Positions 16,834 through 25,106 are shown, counted from the first letter of the stretch. The stretch: DNA of 64,000 nucleotides from Pontibaca methylaminivorans (GCF_900156525.1 NZ_FTPS01000001.1:1922001-1986000); one strand, 5' to 3'. The notes: generated from the sequence alone by a model not told the origin. Made by a program: numbers and translations.

Positions 16834-17681
16834 CCAGAGGCGTTAAGGATAATCACTCTGCCTTGCGGAACCCGACCCCCTTCAGCCGCCGCCCGCTTTC
16901 GCATCACGCGCAAGCGATCCTGTCCCGGATCGTGCCTGCGGATCGCGTCGATGTGGTGATTGATCGCCCCTATGTGGTCAAGGGCTGGCTCGATCAGGGC
17001 GCGGTCAGCGTCGTCTATGGCGAGCCGAACGTTGGCAAGAGCTTCTGGGCCATCGACATTGCGCACCATGTGCAGGAGGGCCTGCCATGGGCGGGCCATC
17101 GCGTGCGGAAGGGCAACGTGCTCTACGTTGCCGCCGAGGGCGGGGCGATGTTCGACAACCGGCTTGTGGCCCGCAAAGCGCGTTTCCACGTCCTGCAAGG
17201 CGCAATCACGCTCACCGGTCGGAGCAGCGATGGTCCCGGCCTGGTCGAGGCCGTGCATGCCCTGTCCGAAACAGTCGGGGAGTTCTCGCTGATCGTCATC
17301 GACACGATGGCCCGCGTCATGGGCGATGCCGATGAGAACGCCGCCGCTGACATTGGCCAATTGGTCAAGAACGTGGATCGCATCAAGGAAGCGACCGGCG
17401 CGCATGTCATGATCGTGCACCACACCGGCAAGGACACGGCGCGAGGCGCACGCGGTCATTCGAGCCTGCGGGCGGCGGTGGACACGGAAATCCAGCTGAC
17501 CGCCAAGGACGATGACCTGATGCCGTACGACAAGCGCGCCAAGACCACGAAGCAGCGCGACATGCCGGGCGGGCTTGAGGTCGATTTCAGATTGCAGCGC
17601 GAGGTGCTCGGCACTGACAGCGACGGTGACCAGGTCACCAGCTGCACCGTTGTTCACGAAACCGAGGGAGGGCCTGCCTGA
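16830..17681 (+). CDS. RepA-like AAA ATPase (replication or primase-associated helicase)
   Basis: A protein of 283 aa with a RecA-like core. Walker A is GEPNVGKS (64-71), Walker B is LIVIDTMAR (154-162), and the sensor-like segment is VMIVHHTGKDTARGARGHSSLRAAVDTE. This matches the RepA/AAA_25 family of hexameric replicative helicases found in plasmids, phages and satellites. No primase domain is present. Early placement after the left attachment site fits replication of the excised element. It is followed by 430 bp without a clear gene, which may hold the origin. Confidence 0.85.
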   Translation: MTRGVKDNHSALRNPTPFSRRPLSHHAQAILSRIVPADRVDVVIDRPYVVKGWLDQGAVSVVYGEPNVGKSFWAIDIAHHVQEGLPWAGHRVRKGNVLYVAAEGGAMFDNRLVARKARFHVLQGAITLTGRSSDGPGLVEAVHALSETVGEFSLIVIDTMARVMGDADENAAADIGQLVKNVDRIKEATGAHVMIVHHTGKDTARGARGHSSLRAAVDTEIQLTAKDDDLMPYDKRAKTTKQRDMPGGLEVDFRLQREVLGTDSDGDQVTSCTVVHETEGGPA

Positions 17682-18111
17682 TCATTCACCGCTGACCACT
17701 TTTCAGGAACAGCCCGGCCTTCGACGCAACGCGCCGTACGCCGGAAATGGCCTCCCCGTTGACGAATGTCCGGCGCGGCTGTCGCCCCCGAAAACCGGCC
17801 AGCACTGAAACCGCATCAGAACCGTGGAGCGATGGCCACGCGACCACACCTATGAGCGCAGCGTTTCTGCGAACGATATCGGCTTGCCTGATGAAACGAG
17901 AGGCTGTTGAGACGATGAGAAAACCGCATAAAATCAACAGTATGGCCGGCGTACGGGCCGGGTGGAGGACCCCCCCTAAAGGGGGGTTCCTCCAACCCCT
18001 GACAGGGCAACCACGGCCCGCCCGCCGATTACACCCATTGGCGCTCCGTTTGAGCGCTGCGGCCCGCGTGTCTTGGCACGACACGTTCCGACCCACTGAC
18101 AACGAAAGGAC
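17682..18111. other. Non-coding stretch of the element; candidate origin or packaging (cos) region
   Basis: 430 bp between the ATPase gene and the next small gene. An open frame from 17747 exists but crosses the strong hairpin and has no protein-like pattern. In lambda-type phages cos lies upstream of the small terminase gene, and replication origins often lie by the helicase gene, so this gap is the natural place for either. This is inference from position only. Confidence 0.4.
17963..17994. repeat. Strong 14-bp-stem hairpin with TAAA loop
   Basis: TGGAGGACCCCCCC (17963-17976) pairs with GGGGGGTTCCTCCA (17981-17994) with one mismatch around the loop TAAA. There is no T-run after it on either strand, so a plain Rho-independent terminator is doubtful. 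It may act in termination, as structured RNA, or in replication or packaging. Confidence 0.6.
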
Positions 18112-18384
18112 ATGACGATGACCAAGAAGACCAACAAGACAGAGCAGGCCGAGCAGGCCGCAACGCTGATCGCCGAGGCGCTTCTTCGCATTGCCGACGA
18201 GAGCGGCTTGCCCGTCGAGGCGATTCTTGCCGGCGCGCACGCGCAGATCGTGACGATGATGGTGACGACGATGGGCGGGCCGGTGACGGCGGCGAGCTGC
18301 GAGCGCGCCGCGGCGCGGGTGCGCACCCTGCCTTCGCTCAAGGCGCTGTCGCTCGCTGTCGCAGCACCTGAAGGGCACGCCTGA
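18112..18384 (+). CDS. Small helical protein of the element, function unknown
   Basis: A protein of 90 aa with AAAGGAC just before the ATG. It starts with a lysine/threonine-rich stretch (MTMTKKTNKTEQAEQ) followed by helical segments AATLIAEALLRIADESGLPVEAILAGAHAQIVTMMV and AASCERAAARVRTLPSLKAL. It has no recognisable motif. It stands 95 bp before the terminase small subunit, so a role in packaging or regulation is possible. I recall homologues only in similar elements. Confidence 0.7.
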   Translation: MTMTKKTNKTEQAEQAATLIAEALLRIADESGLPVEAILAGAHAQIVTMMVTTMGGPVTAASCERAAARVRTLPSLKALSLAVAAPEGHA

Positions 18385-18478
18385 TGGCCCGCCACGGGTC
18401 CTTCCTGCGCTCGAGGTATGCGGGGCGGCTTTGCCCGAAAGTTCATCCTGTGCAAATAAAATCAAGGGGATAAGAGAC

Positions 18479-18970
18479 TTGCGCATCTTGGATGAACTGG
18501 CTTTGGACGGCGAACGCCTGCACCGCATCGGCGGGAAAGACCTGTGCGAGCTGCTGGGCCTGTCTTCCGGGATGCTGACCCAACTCAAGAAGCGCGGTAT
18601 TGCCGTTCATCTCGGGCATGATGCCTATGACCTCGAGGAGACGGTGCGCAACTATGTGACGCATCTTCGCGGCATTGCGAGCGGGCGGGGCGGCGAAGCC
18701 GAGACGCTGACCCTGACAGGCGAGCGGGCGCGGCTGGCGCGGGCGCAGGCCGAGGCGGTGGAGATGAAGAACGCGGTCCAACGGGGCGAGCTGGTGGCAG
18801 CTGCCGATGTGGAACGCGCATGGGGCGACGTGTTGCGGCAGGTGCGGGCGCGCATCCTCGCTGTGCCGTCACGGGTGCAGGCTTCGCAGACTCTCGCCCC
18901 GACTGATGTGGAGATGATCGACCGCGAATTGCGAGCGGCGCTGACGGAGCTGGGCCATGCCGACGATTGA
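18479..18970 (+). CDS. Terminase small subunit (Nu1-like)
   Basis: About 163 aa. The frame is open from TTG 18431, but TTG 18479 has AAGGGGA upstream at good spacing and begins close to the conserved part, LDELALDGERLHRIGGKDLCELLGLSSGMLTQLKKRGIAVHLG, a winged or plain HTH typical of DNA-recognising small subunits. A long helical region follows (ERARLARAQAEAVEMKNAVQRGELVAAADVERAW), as in Nu1 and DUF1441 proteins. It would bind the packaging site and present DNA to the large subunit, whose gene overlaps it by 14 bp. Confidence 0.78.
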   Translation: MRILDELALDGERLHRIGGKDLCELLGLSSGMLTQLKKRGIAVHLGHDAYDLEETVRNYVTHLRGIASGRGGEAETLTLTGERARLARAQAEAVEMKNAVQRGELVAAADVERAWGDVLRQVRARILAVPSRVQASQTLAPTDVEMIDRELRAALTELGHADD

Positions 18971-20735
18971 GGATATTCAACGCGGCGCCTTGCGCGCCCT
19001 GGTCCCTCCGCCGCGCCTGCGCCTGTCAGAATGGATCGAATCGCAAATTGTTCTGCCCGAAGGCGTGAGCGCGCAGCCCGGCCCGGTGCGCCTGTGGCCG
19101 TTCCAGCGTGAAATTGCGGATGCGATAGGCGACCCGCTGGTGGAGCGCGTGACGCTGGTCAAGCCGGTGCGCGTGGGCTTCACGACGCTTCTAACCTCTG
19201 CCGTCGCGTCCTTCGTCGCAAACGAGCCTGCGCCGATCCTGTGCCTTCTGCCGGCCGAAGCCGACTGCCGCGATTATGTCGTGAGCGATATCGAGCCGAT
19301 CTTCGCCGCCTCGAAGGCGGTTGCCGATGCGCTGGCCGATGATCGGGAAGAGGGCGAGCGCAACACCCTGTTGAGCCGCCGCTTCCCGGGCGGAAGCCTC
19401 AAGGTGGTGGCCGCGAAGGCACCCCGGAACCTGCGACGGCACAATGTGCGCGTGCTCTTCATTGATGAAGCTGACGGCATGGAGGCGACGGCCGAGGGCT
19501 CTCCGATCCTATTAGCCGAGCGGCGCACCTTGTCATTTCCTGACAGAAAGATCGTGCTGGGCTCGACCCCTGTGCATGAGGAAACTTCGCACGTCCTGCG
19601 CGCCTGGGCGCAGTCCGATGGGCGTATCTTCGAGGTGCCGTGCCCGGATTGCGGCGATTTCTCGGAAATCCTGTGGGAGTCGATCCGGTGGCCCGAGGGC
19701 CGGCCCGATGAAGCCGCCTGGTGTTGCCCGAGCTGCGGCACGCTGGTTCCCGAGCGGCGCAAGCCGGAAATAGTTGCGCAAGGCTGCTGGCGTCCGACAC
19801 GCCCCGAGGTGCAGGGACACGCGGGCTTCCGCCTCAACGCCCTGGTAAGCCTGCACGCGAATGCGGCGTGGTCGAAGCTGGCGACGGAATTCCTGACGGC
19901 GAAGACCGATCCGACCACGCTGCAGACCTTCGTCAACACGATCCTTGGTCAAGGCTGGAGGGGCGAGGGCGAAGAAATCGAAGAGGCCGACCTTGCCGCG
20001 CGCGGCGAGCCCTGGGGGCTGGAAGCGGTGCCGGAAGACGTGCTCGCCCTGACCGCGGGCTGCGATGTGCAGCACGACCGCCTGGAGCTGACCTTCGTTG
20101 GGTGGTCCGAGTCCGGTTGCGCCTTCGTCCTTGGGCACCGCGTCATATGGGGCGCATGGGATGCGGGCGAGACATGGGAAGAGCTTAGCGATCTGCTGCG
20201 CGCCCGCTTCCCGCACGCCTTGGGCGGGCGGATAGGCATTGATGCCGCGGCGATCGACGCAGGTGACGGAACCACCATGCACACAGTCACCGCATTCTGC
20301 ACGCCGAGGACACGGCGGAGGGTGCTGGCGATCAAGGGCGCGGCAGGCAACCGGCCGCTGATCGAGCGCGCAGGCTCGAAGACGAAGACCGGCGCGCGCC
20401 TCTGGATCGTGGGCGTGGACACTGCGAAGATGCAGCTCTTCGCGCGCCTGACGCGGGGCGAGTCCATCCGTCTGTCGGGCGATCTGCCCGAAGTCTGGTT
20501 CGAACAGGTAGCTAGCGAACGCGCGGTGGTGCGCTATCGGCGCGGGCAGCCCGTTCGGAGCTTCGAGCGGATACCGGGGCGCAGGGCCGAAGGGCTCGAT
20601 TGTTTGGTCTATGCACACGCCGCACGCGCGATCATCAACCCGGACTGGACCGCGCGGCGGGCCGAGCTGGCGCTTGCCGCGCCCCCGGCCGCGCGTCCAG
20701 CACCCATTCTAAAATCGTCGTGGATGGCGGGATGA
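18957..20735 (+). CDS. Terminase large subunit, GpA family
   Basis: A protein of 592 aa. ATPase part: VTLVKPVRVGFTT (66-77) in the Walker A position and VLFIDEAD (166-173) as Walker B. A zinc-binding pair of CxxC motifs follows (C229/C232 and C257/C260). The nuclease part has acidic residues in AGCDVQHDRLEL and GIDAAAIDAGDGT. This is the lambda gpA-like packaging motor that cuts and loads DNA into proheads. The length is close to family normal and no break is seen. GpA-type enzymes usually cut at cos sites. After its stop comes the AT-richer cargo module instead of the expected head-joining gene. Confidence 0.93.
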   Translation: MPTIEDIQRGALRALVPPPRLRLSEWIESQIVLPEGVSAQPGPVRLWPFQREIADAIGDPLVERVTLVKPVRVGFTTLLTSAVASFVANEPAPILCLLPAEADCRDYVVSDIEPIFAASKAVADALADDREEGERNTLLSRRFPGGSLKVVAAKAPRNLRRHNVRVLFIDEADGMEATAEGSPILLAERRTLSFPDRKIVLGSTPVHEETSHVLRAWAQSDGRIFEVPCPDCGDFSEILWESIRWPEGRPDEAAWCCPSCGTLVPERRKPEIVAQGCWRPTRPEVQGHAGFRLNALVSLHANAAWSKLATEFLTAKTDPTTLQTFVNTILGQGWRGEGEEIEEADLAARGEPWGLEAVPEDVLALTAGCDVQHDRLELTFVGWSESGCAFVLGHRVIWGAWDAGETWEELSDLLRARFPHALGGRIGIDAAAIDAGDGTTMHTVTAFCTPRTRRRVLAIKGAAGNRPLIERAGSKTKTGARLWIVGVDTAKMQLFARLTRGESIRLSGDLPEVWFEQVASERAVVRYRRGQPVRSFERIPGRRAEGLDCLVYAHAARAIINPDWTARRAELALAAPPAARPAPILKSSWMAG

Positions 20736-20780
20736 CTCTTAGCGCAAGCCCAAGACCGCACAGGAACCGGCGAACCGTTC

Positions 20781-21014
20781 CTATTTGTTGTACTCGGTCG
20801 ATGACGGGCGCGCGTTATTCTCCGAGATTTGATGTAGCAGATCGGCGGCAACCGTCAGGTTTTCTATCCAATCGGTTGCATCTTCTGGAGACAGGAGGAT
20901 GCCTTTTTCCTTGGAACCCGTGGTCGATAGGAGTTCCAGATTGTATGCCAGATTTTCGGCCATCACTTCCAAAATGCATGCGGCCGAATTGTAAGTCTTT
21001 TTCCTGTCATCCAT
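20781..21014 (-). CDS. 77-aa cargo protein on the opposite strand, function unknown
   Basis: The only minus-strand gene of the element. It encodes an acidic, helical protein (MDDRKKTYNSAACILEVMAENLAYNLELLS, then SPEDATDWIENLTVAADLLHQISENN). It has no membrane segment or known motif. The ATG at 21014 has GGCGGG upstream. Base composition is lower in GC than the flanking head genes. It is divergent from the MerR-like gene across a 144-bp region with a large inverted repeat. An antitoxin-like, anti-helper or immunity role can be imagined, but nothing in the sequence proves it. Confidence 0.6.
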   Translation of the reverse strand: MDDRKKTYNSAACILEVMAENLAYNLELLSTTGSKEKGILLSPEDATDWIENLTVAADLLHQISENNARPSSTEYNK

Positions 21015-21092
21015 TTGACCCGCCTTTCTTTCTCGAGATTGGTTGGACTTCCCCGGCGCCGCACATTGAACGATACGAACTCAGCCGTCAAT

Positions 21093-21145
21093 AAAAGTGT
21101 TGTGCTCTCACCTGTTTGTGCATATGGTGAGCACACAACACTTTT
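21093..21145. promoter_or_regulatory. 53-nt inverted repeat, operator of the cargo module
   Basis: AAAAGTGTTGTGCTCTCACC (21093-21112) and GGTGAGCACACAACACTTTT (21126-21145) are inverted copies at 18 of 20 positions with a 13-bp spacer. The arms contain TTGTGC-type half-sites and the spacer holds one more. It sits between the divergent cargo genes, 13 bp before the MerR-like start codon, so it probably governs one or both promoters. Confidence 0.7.
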
Positions 21146-21158
21146 GGATGACCTACTG

Positions 21159-21698
21159 ATGACCCGACCGCCGGAAGGACATGGCCGCTACAGACCGATG
21201 ACGGTCGGTGAGATCGCTCGCATAGCCGATGTGCCGCGGGAGACTCTGCGGACCTGGCTACGGTCCGAAGCCTTCGACACCCTGCGACAAGCCAAGCGGG
21301 AAGGCGGCTGGCGGCGCTTTACTGACTTCGAGGCGATCACCATCGGCGTCTATGCGCGCTTGCTGAAATGCGACTTGGGCCACGACGCCGCAGAAGCCGG
21401 GATGCTTATCTCAGCCAAAATGCTGATGGATGAATGGGCCAACGTGGAGGGAGTTCCCTATTTCTCCGACACAACATTCATGTCGGATCGCTTTCTCTTC
21501 TTTTGGCGCAACGAGGAGGGGCAATGGCGAGCCAAGATTGAGATAATGGGGGAGGCGTTCAATGCTGAGATGAACGAGCGTATTAACGACACCTATGCAG
21601 ATGTCTCCGCTTTTTCCGTGATCAACCTTGGCGTTATTCTCAGACAGACGTTCTTGTCGCTTCTCGAAGTGCAGGTGGAAAAGGAGACGGGCGAATGA
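21159..21698 (+). CDS. MerR-like HTH protein of the cargo module
   Basis: A protein of 179 aa from ATG 21159; the frame upstream runs through the inverted repeat and is not credible. The N-terminus is a MerR-type HTH (MTVGEIARIADVPRETLRTWLRSEAFDTL, then GGWRRFTDFEAITI). The remaining 110 residues form no domain I know; they contain a W/F-rich part (DRFLFFWRNEEGQWRAKIEIMGEAFNAEM) and a hydrophobic end (VINLGVILRQTFLSLLEV). It may repress the divergent promoter through the adjacent repeat, or be the master regulator of the element, which has no other obvious repressor. The stop overlaps the start of a 28-aa frame. Confidence 0.75.
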   Translation: MTRPPEGHGRYRPMTVGEIARIADVPRETLRTWLRSEAFDTLRQAKREGGWRRFTDFEAITIGVYARLLKCDLGHDAAEAGMLISAKMLMDEWANVEGVPYFSDTTFMSDRFLFFWRNEEGQWRAKIEIMGEAFNAEMNERINDTYADVSAFSVINLGVILRQTFLSLLEVQVEKETGE

Positions 21699-21781
21699 TC
21701 CATATCGCAGTCCTTGCTCAGCGACTTGTTGCAGAAGCTCGCCGCCTCCGCGCGCACGAAGTGCTGGAGGTAGCAGAGTGA
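21695..21781 (+). CDS. Possible 28-aa peptide linking the regulator and portal genes
   Basis: ATG 21695 overlaps the stop of the MerR-like gene (ATGA), and its own TGA at 21779-21781 overlaps the GTG start of the portal gene. The peptide is MIHIAVLAQRLVAEARRLRA plus HEVLEVAE, an amphipathic helix. It may be a real small protein, a device for translational coupling, or the remnant of a gene lost when cargo entered here. Confidence 0.4.
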   Translation: MIHIAVLAQRLVAEARRLRAHEVLEVAE

Positions 21782-23106
21782 CCTTCATGTCTGCGATCAA
21801 CCGTATCCTGCGCCCGGCCTCGAAGCGTTCCGGCATCGAGGCGGGCGGCGGCGGGCGGCGATGGCAGGGCACGCCGATGCTGGGCACCCCGCAACAGGCG
21901 GCGCTTGGGGCGCGCGGCCCGGCGAAGGCTCGCGCGGCCGCACTCTACCTCAATACGGCCTACGGCAATAGGATTGTGGAAGCCTGGACAAGCGCGATGA
22001 TCGGGCGCGGGTATCAGGCGCGCAGCCAGCATCCCGCCCCGGGTATTCGTCGCCGCCTCAACGATGACTTCGAGGCGATGGCCAACCCGATCCTGACGCC
22101 GCTCGCCCGCGCCCTGGTGCGCGACGGCGAAGCATTCTTGCAGGTTGTCACCGAAGACGATGGCGGGCTGCGCCTCAAGCTGATCCCGGCCGATCAGGTT
22201 GACCCAGCCCTGACGCGCGAGCTGGGCGGCGGCGCCCGGATCGTGGCGGGCATCGAATATGACGCCGCCGACCGCGTGGTGGCCTTCCACGTTCTGCGCG
22301 AGGCGCCCGGCGCGCCCTTCTCGACCTTCGGGGAGACGGTGCGCGTGCCCGCCGCCGACATGATCCACACCTTTGACCTGCTGTTTCCCGGGCAGGTGCG
22401 CGGCCTGTCATGGCTTTCCCCGGTCCTGCTGAAACTGCGCGACCGCGACGAAGCAAGCGATGCGCTACTGATGCAGCTCAAGACGGCGAGCCTGATCACC
22501 GGCTTCGTCCGCGATCCCGAAGGCGGCGCGGCGGGCTTCGATGATGGCGCATCGGGGGCGCAGGTGAATGTCAGCCTTGAGCCCGGCGCGATGCGCATCC
22601 TTCCGCCCGGTGCCGATGTGACCTTCTCGCAGCCCGGGCAGGGGCTTGCCCAGGCGGTGGAATTCCTGCGGGCGCAGGATCGGGAAATCGCGGCCGGTGT
22701 TGGCCTGACCTTCGAGGCCCTGACCGGCGATCTTGGCGAGGCGAATTATTCTTCCGCCCGCGTGGGTCTTCTCGAATTCCGGCGCCGTGCCGAGATGATG
22801 CAGAAGAACCTGATCGAAGCCCAGGTGCTGCGCCCCTTGTGGCGGCGGTGGATCGACACGCAAGCCCTTGCAGGCACGATCCGGGCCGATGGCGCAGATC
22901 TCGCCGATTATCGCCATGTCCGCTTCGTCGGGCCGGGCTGGGCCTGGGTTGATCCGCGCAACGAAATCGAGGCCGAGATTGCGGCGATCGGCGCGGGCCT
23001 GAAATCCCGCGAGGAGGTGGTGGCCGGGCGCGGCCGGGACATTGACGACCTGGACGAAGAGCTCGCCCGCGATGCGAGCCGCGCAGGCGAAGGAGCGACA
23101 GCATGA
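21778..23106 (+). CDS. Phage portal protein (lambda gpB-like)
   Basis: A protein of 442 aa from GTG 21778, which has GGAGG 11 nt upstream; ATG 21787 is the alternative. It shows the usual course of lambda-type portals: LNTAYGNRIVEAWTSAMIGRGYQ, the region LRLKLIPADQVDP, PAADMIHTFDLLFPGQVRGLSWLSPVLLKL, and LGEANYSSARVGLLEFRRRAEMMQ. The protein forms the dodecameric ring through which DNA enters. The C-terminus ends in a charged helix. The stop overlaps the next start (ATGA), so the capsid gene is translated right after it. Confidence 0.9.
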   Translation: MTFMSAINRILRPASKRSGIEAGGGGRRWQGTPMLGTPQQAALGARGPAKARAAALYLNTAYGNRIVEAWTSAMIGRGYQARSQHPAPGIRRRLNDDFEAMANPILTPLARALVRDGEAFLQVVTEDDGGLRLKLIPADQVDPALTRELGGGARIVAGIEYDAADRVVAFHVLREAPGAPFSTFGETVRVPAADMIHTFDLLFPGQVRGLSWLSPVLLKLRDRDEASDALLMQLKTASLITGFVRDPEGGAAGFDDGASGAQVNVSLEPGAMRILPPGADVTFSQPGQGLAQAVEFLRAQDREIAAGVGLTFEALTGDLGEANYSSARVGLLEFRRRAEMMQKNLIEAQVLRPLWRRWIDTQALAGTIRADGADLADYRHVRFVGPGWAWVDPRNEIEAEIAAIGAGLKSREEVVAGRGRDIDDLDEELARDASRAGEGATA

Positions 23107-24890
23107 CCATTCACCTGCGCGCGGTGACGCCGCATCCAGCAACGCTGGACCCGCAGGCCCGCACCATCGAGGCGATTGTCTCGACCGGCGCCGAGACTGC
23201 CCGGCCCGGCTATATCGAGCGGCTGGACCTGCGCGGCGCCGACCTCTCGCGCCTGATCGGCGGGCCGGTGCTCGATGCGCACCGAGCAAGCTCGACGCGC
23301 GATCAACTCGGAGTGATTGACGCCGCCGAGGTACGCCGGGAAGGGCTTTGGGTCCGCATCCGGTTTCGCAGCAACGAGGCTGCGCAGGCGGTACTGGCCG
23401 ATATCGGCGACGGCACGCTGCGCGGCTTGAGCATCGGCTACAGCGTGGCCGAGTGGAAAGAGGCGCGTGACGGCGACCGCCGCATCCGCACCGCAACCCG
23501 GTGGACGCCGCTTGAGGTTTCCATCGTTCCTGTCCCGGCCGATCCGGGCGCACATTTCCGTCATGGAGGCAACCAGATGGATACCCAAGAGCAGACGGCC
23601 GAACGCCCGGCCGAGACGGCGCGGCAGACCCGCGCCCAGGCGAACGCCGAGATCCGGACCATCGCCGAGACGGCGGGCCTGTCCCGCGCATGGGCGGATG
23701 AACAGATCGACGCCGATGCGACCCCGGAGGATGCGCGCGCCGCAGCCTTCGAGGCGATGCGCACGCGGAGCGTGCAGGCCACGACCCGCACGACGCGGGC
23801 CGAAATCGCCTTCGACCATACCGACCCGACGGTGACAGCCGCGCGGGCGGGCGAAGCCCTGTATGCGCGGGCGCATCCCGGACATACCCTTTCCGATGCC
23901 GCCCGGCCCTTCGCCTACATGACGACCGTTGACCTTGCGCGCGACTGTCTGCGTCGCGTCGGGGTTTCGATGACGGGCGCGGCGACGGAAACCCTGATCA
24001 CGCGGGCACTGCATACCACGTCCGACTTCCCGCTGATCCTGGGCGATGCAGTCGGGCGTGAGCTGCGCCGGGCCTATCAGGCCGCGCCGTCCGGCATCCG
24101 GCAGCTTGCCCGGCAAGGGACCATCCGCGATTTTCGTCCGAAACGTTCCATCATGTTCGACGAAGCCCCGGAACTGGAAAAGGTTCTCGAAGGGGGCGAG
24201 TTCCAACACGGAACGATGGACGAATCGGCCGAGCTCTACAGCCTCGAAACCTTCGGCAAGATTTTCGGAATCTCGCGGCAGGCACTGGTTAACGATGACC
24301 TTGGCGCCTTCACGACGATCCCGGGGCGCTTGGGCACTGCCGCCAGTGCCTTCGAGGCGATGCAACTCGCCGCTAAGATAGCGGCGAACCCGCTGATGAG
24401 CGACGGGGTGGCCGTCTTCGCCGCGGCCGGGCACGACAACCAAAAGGCCGCGACCTCGACCGGCGAGGGAGTTACCGTCCTCGACGCGATCAAGGCAGAC
24501 CTTTCCGCCGCCCGTCTGGCGATGCGAAAGCAGACCGGCCTTTCGGGAATGCTGATCGACGTGACCCCGCGCTTCGTTCTGGTCCCGCCTGACCTCGAAA
24601 CCACGATGGAACAGGCCCTTTCCGAGGTGCAGGCAACCAATACCGACGAAACCAACCCCTTCTCGGCTTTGTCATTGGTGGTGGAGCCTCGCCTTACATC
24701 CGATTCACAATGGTATGTTGTGGCCGATCCCGACCTGATTGACGGGCTCGAGTACAGCTACCTCGAAGGAGCGCCCGGCCCGCAGATCGAGACCAAGGTG
24801 GGATTCGAGGTAGACGGGGTGCAGATGAAGGTGCGCCTCGACTTTGGTTGCGGATGGCTGGACCATCGCGGCTGGTTCCGGGTTGGCTGA
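23103..24890 (+). CDS. Prohead protease-major capsid protein fusion
   Basis: A protein of 595 aa. Residues 1-155 are an S78-type prohead protease with catalytic-like H60 (VLDAHRASS) and S110 (LRGLSIGY). A charged linker at about 160-250 resembles a scaffold (delta) region. The rest is a major capsid domain of HK97 or Mu gpT type, for example SIMFDEAPELEKVLEGGEF and SLETFGKIFGISRQALVNDD. Fusion of protease, scaffold and capsid is known in some prophages. An in-frame ATG at 23577 (M159) has GGAGG 7 nt upstream, so a separate capsid product of 437 aa may also be made. The frame is intact. Confidence 0.92.
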   Translation: MTIHLRAVTPHPATLDPQARTIEAIVSTGAETARPGYIERLDLRGADLSRLIGGPVLDAHRASSTRDQLGVIDAAEVRREGLWVRIRFRSNEAAQAVLADIGDGTLRGLSIGYSVAEWKEARDGDRRIRTATRWTPLEVSIVPVPADPGAHFRHGGNQMDTQEQTAERPAETARQTRAQANAEIRTIAETAGLSRAWADEQIDADATPEDARAAAFEAMRTRSVQATTRTTRAEIAFDHTDPTVTAARAGEALYARAHPGHTLSDAARPFAYMTTVDLARDCLRRVGVSMTGAATETLITRALHTTSDFPLILGDAVGRELRRAYQAAPSGIRQLARQGTIRDFRPKRSIMFDEAPELEKVLEGGEFQHGTMDESAELYSLETFGKIFGISRQALVNDDLGAFTTIPGRLGTAASAFEAMQLAAKIAANPLMSDGVAVFAAAGHDNQKAATSTGEGVTVLDAIKADLSAARLAMRKQTGLSGMLIDVTPRFVLVPPDLETTMEQALSEVQATNTDETNPFSALSLVVEPRLTSDSQWYVVADPDLIDGLEYSYLEGAPGPQIETKVGFEVDGVQMKVRLDFGCGWLDHRGWFRVG

Positions 24891-25105
24891 TGGCACTGGG
24901 GACCGAGGATATGGTGGAGCTGCGCGACGAGCTTATCCGGGCTCGCGCGCGCGGCGTCCGCGTTACGATGTATGAAGGCAGGCGCGTTGAATACGCGAAC
25001 GACGCTGAAATGGCAGCGGCTATCGCAGACCTCGAACGCCGCATTCGCAGCGCCTCGACCCCGCGCCCCGCCACCGTGATGTTTTCAAGCTCGAAGGGGC
25101 TATGA
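24890..25105 (+). CDS. gpW-like head-tail joining protein
   Basis: A protein of 71 aa, MALGTEDMVELRDELIRARA followed by VTMYEGRRVEYANDAEMAAAIADLERRI. This is the short helix-hairpin-helix layout of lambda gpW, which closes the filled head and prepares it for tail binding. The ATG overlaps the stop of the capsid gene (TGATG). In lambda gpW lies between terminase and portal; here it lies after the capsid gene. Its presence implies that heads are made ready for tails, although no tail genes exist in the element. Confidence 0.8.
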   Translation: MALGTEDMVELRDELIRARARGVRVTMYEGRRVEYANDAEMAAAIADLERRIRSASTPRPATVMFSSSKGL

Positions 25106-25106
25106 C

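Noticed and set aside
17747-18115. 122-codon plus-strand frame between the ATPase and the 90-aa gene of the element
   Set aside because: It crosses the strong hairpin at 17963-17994, has no ribosome site or protein-like pattern, and would overlap the next start. A real gene cannot be fully excluded.
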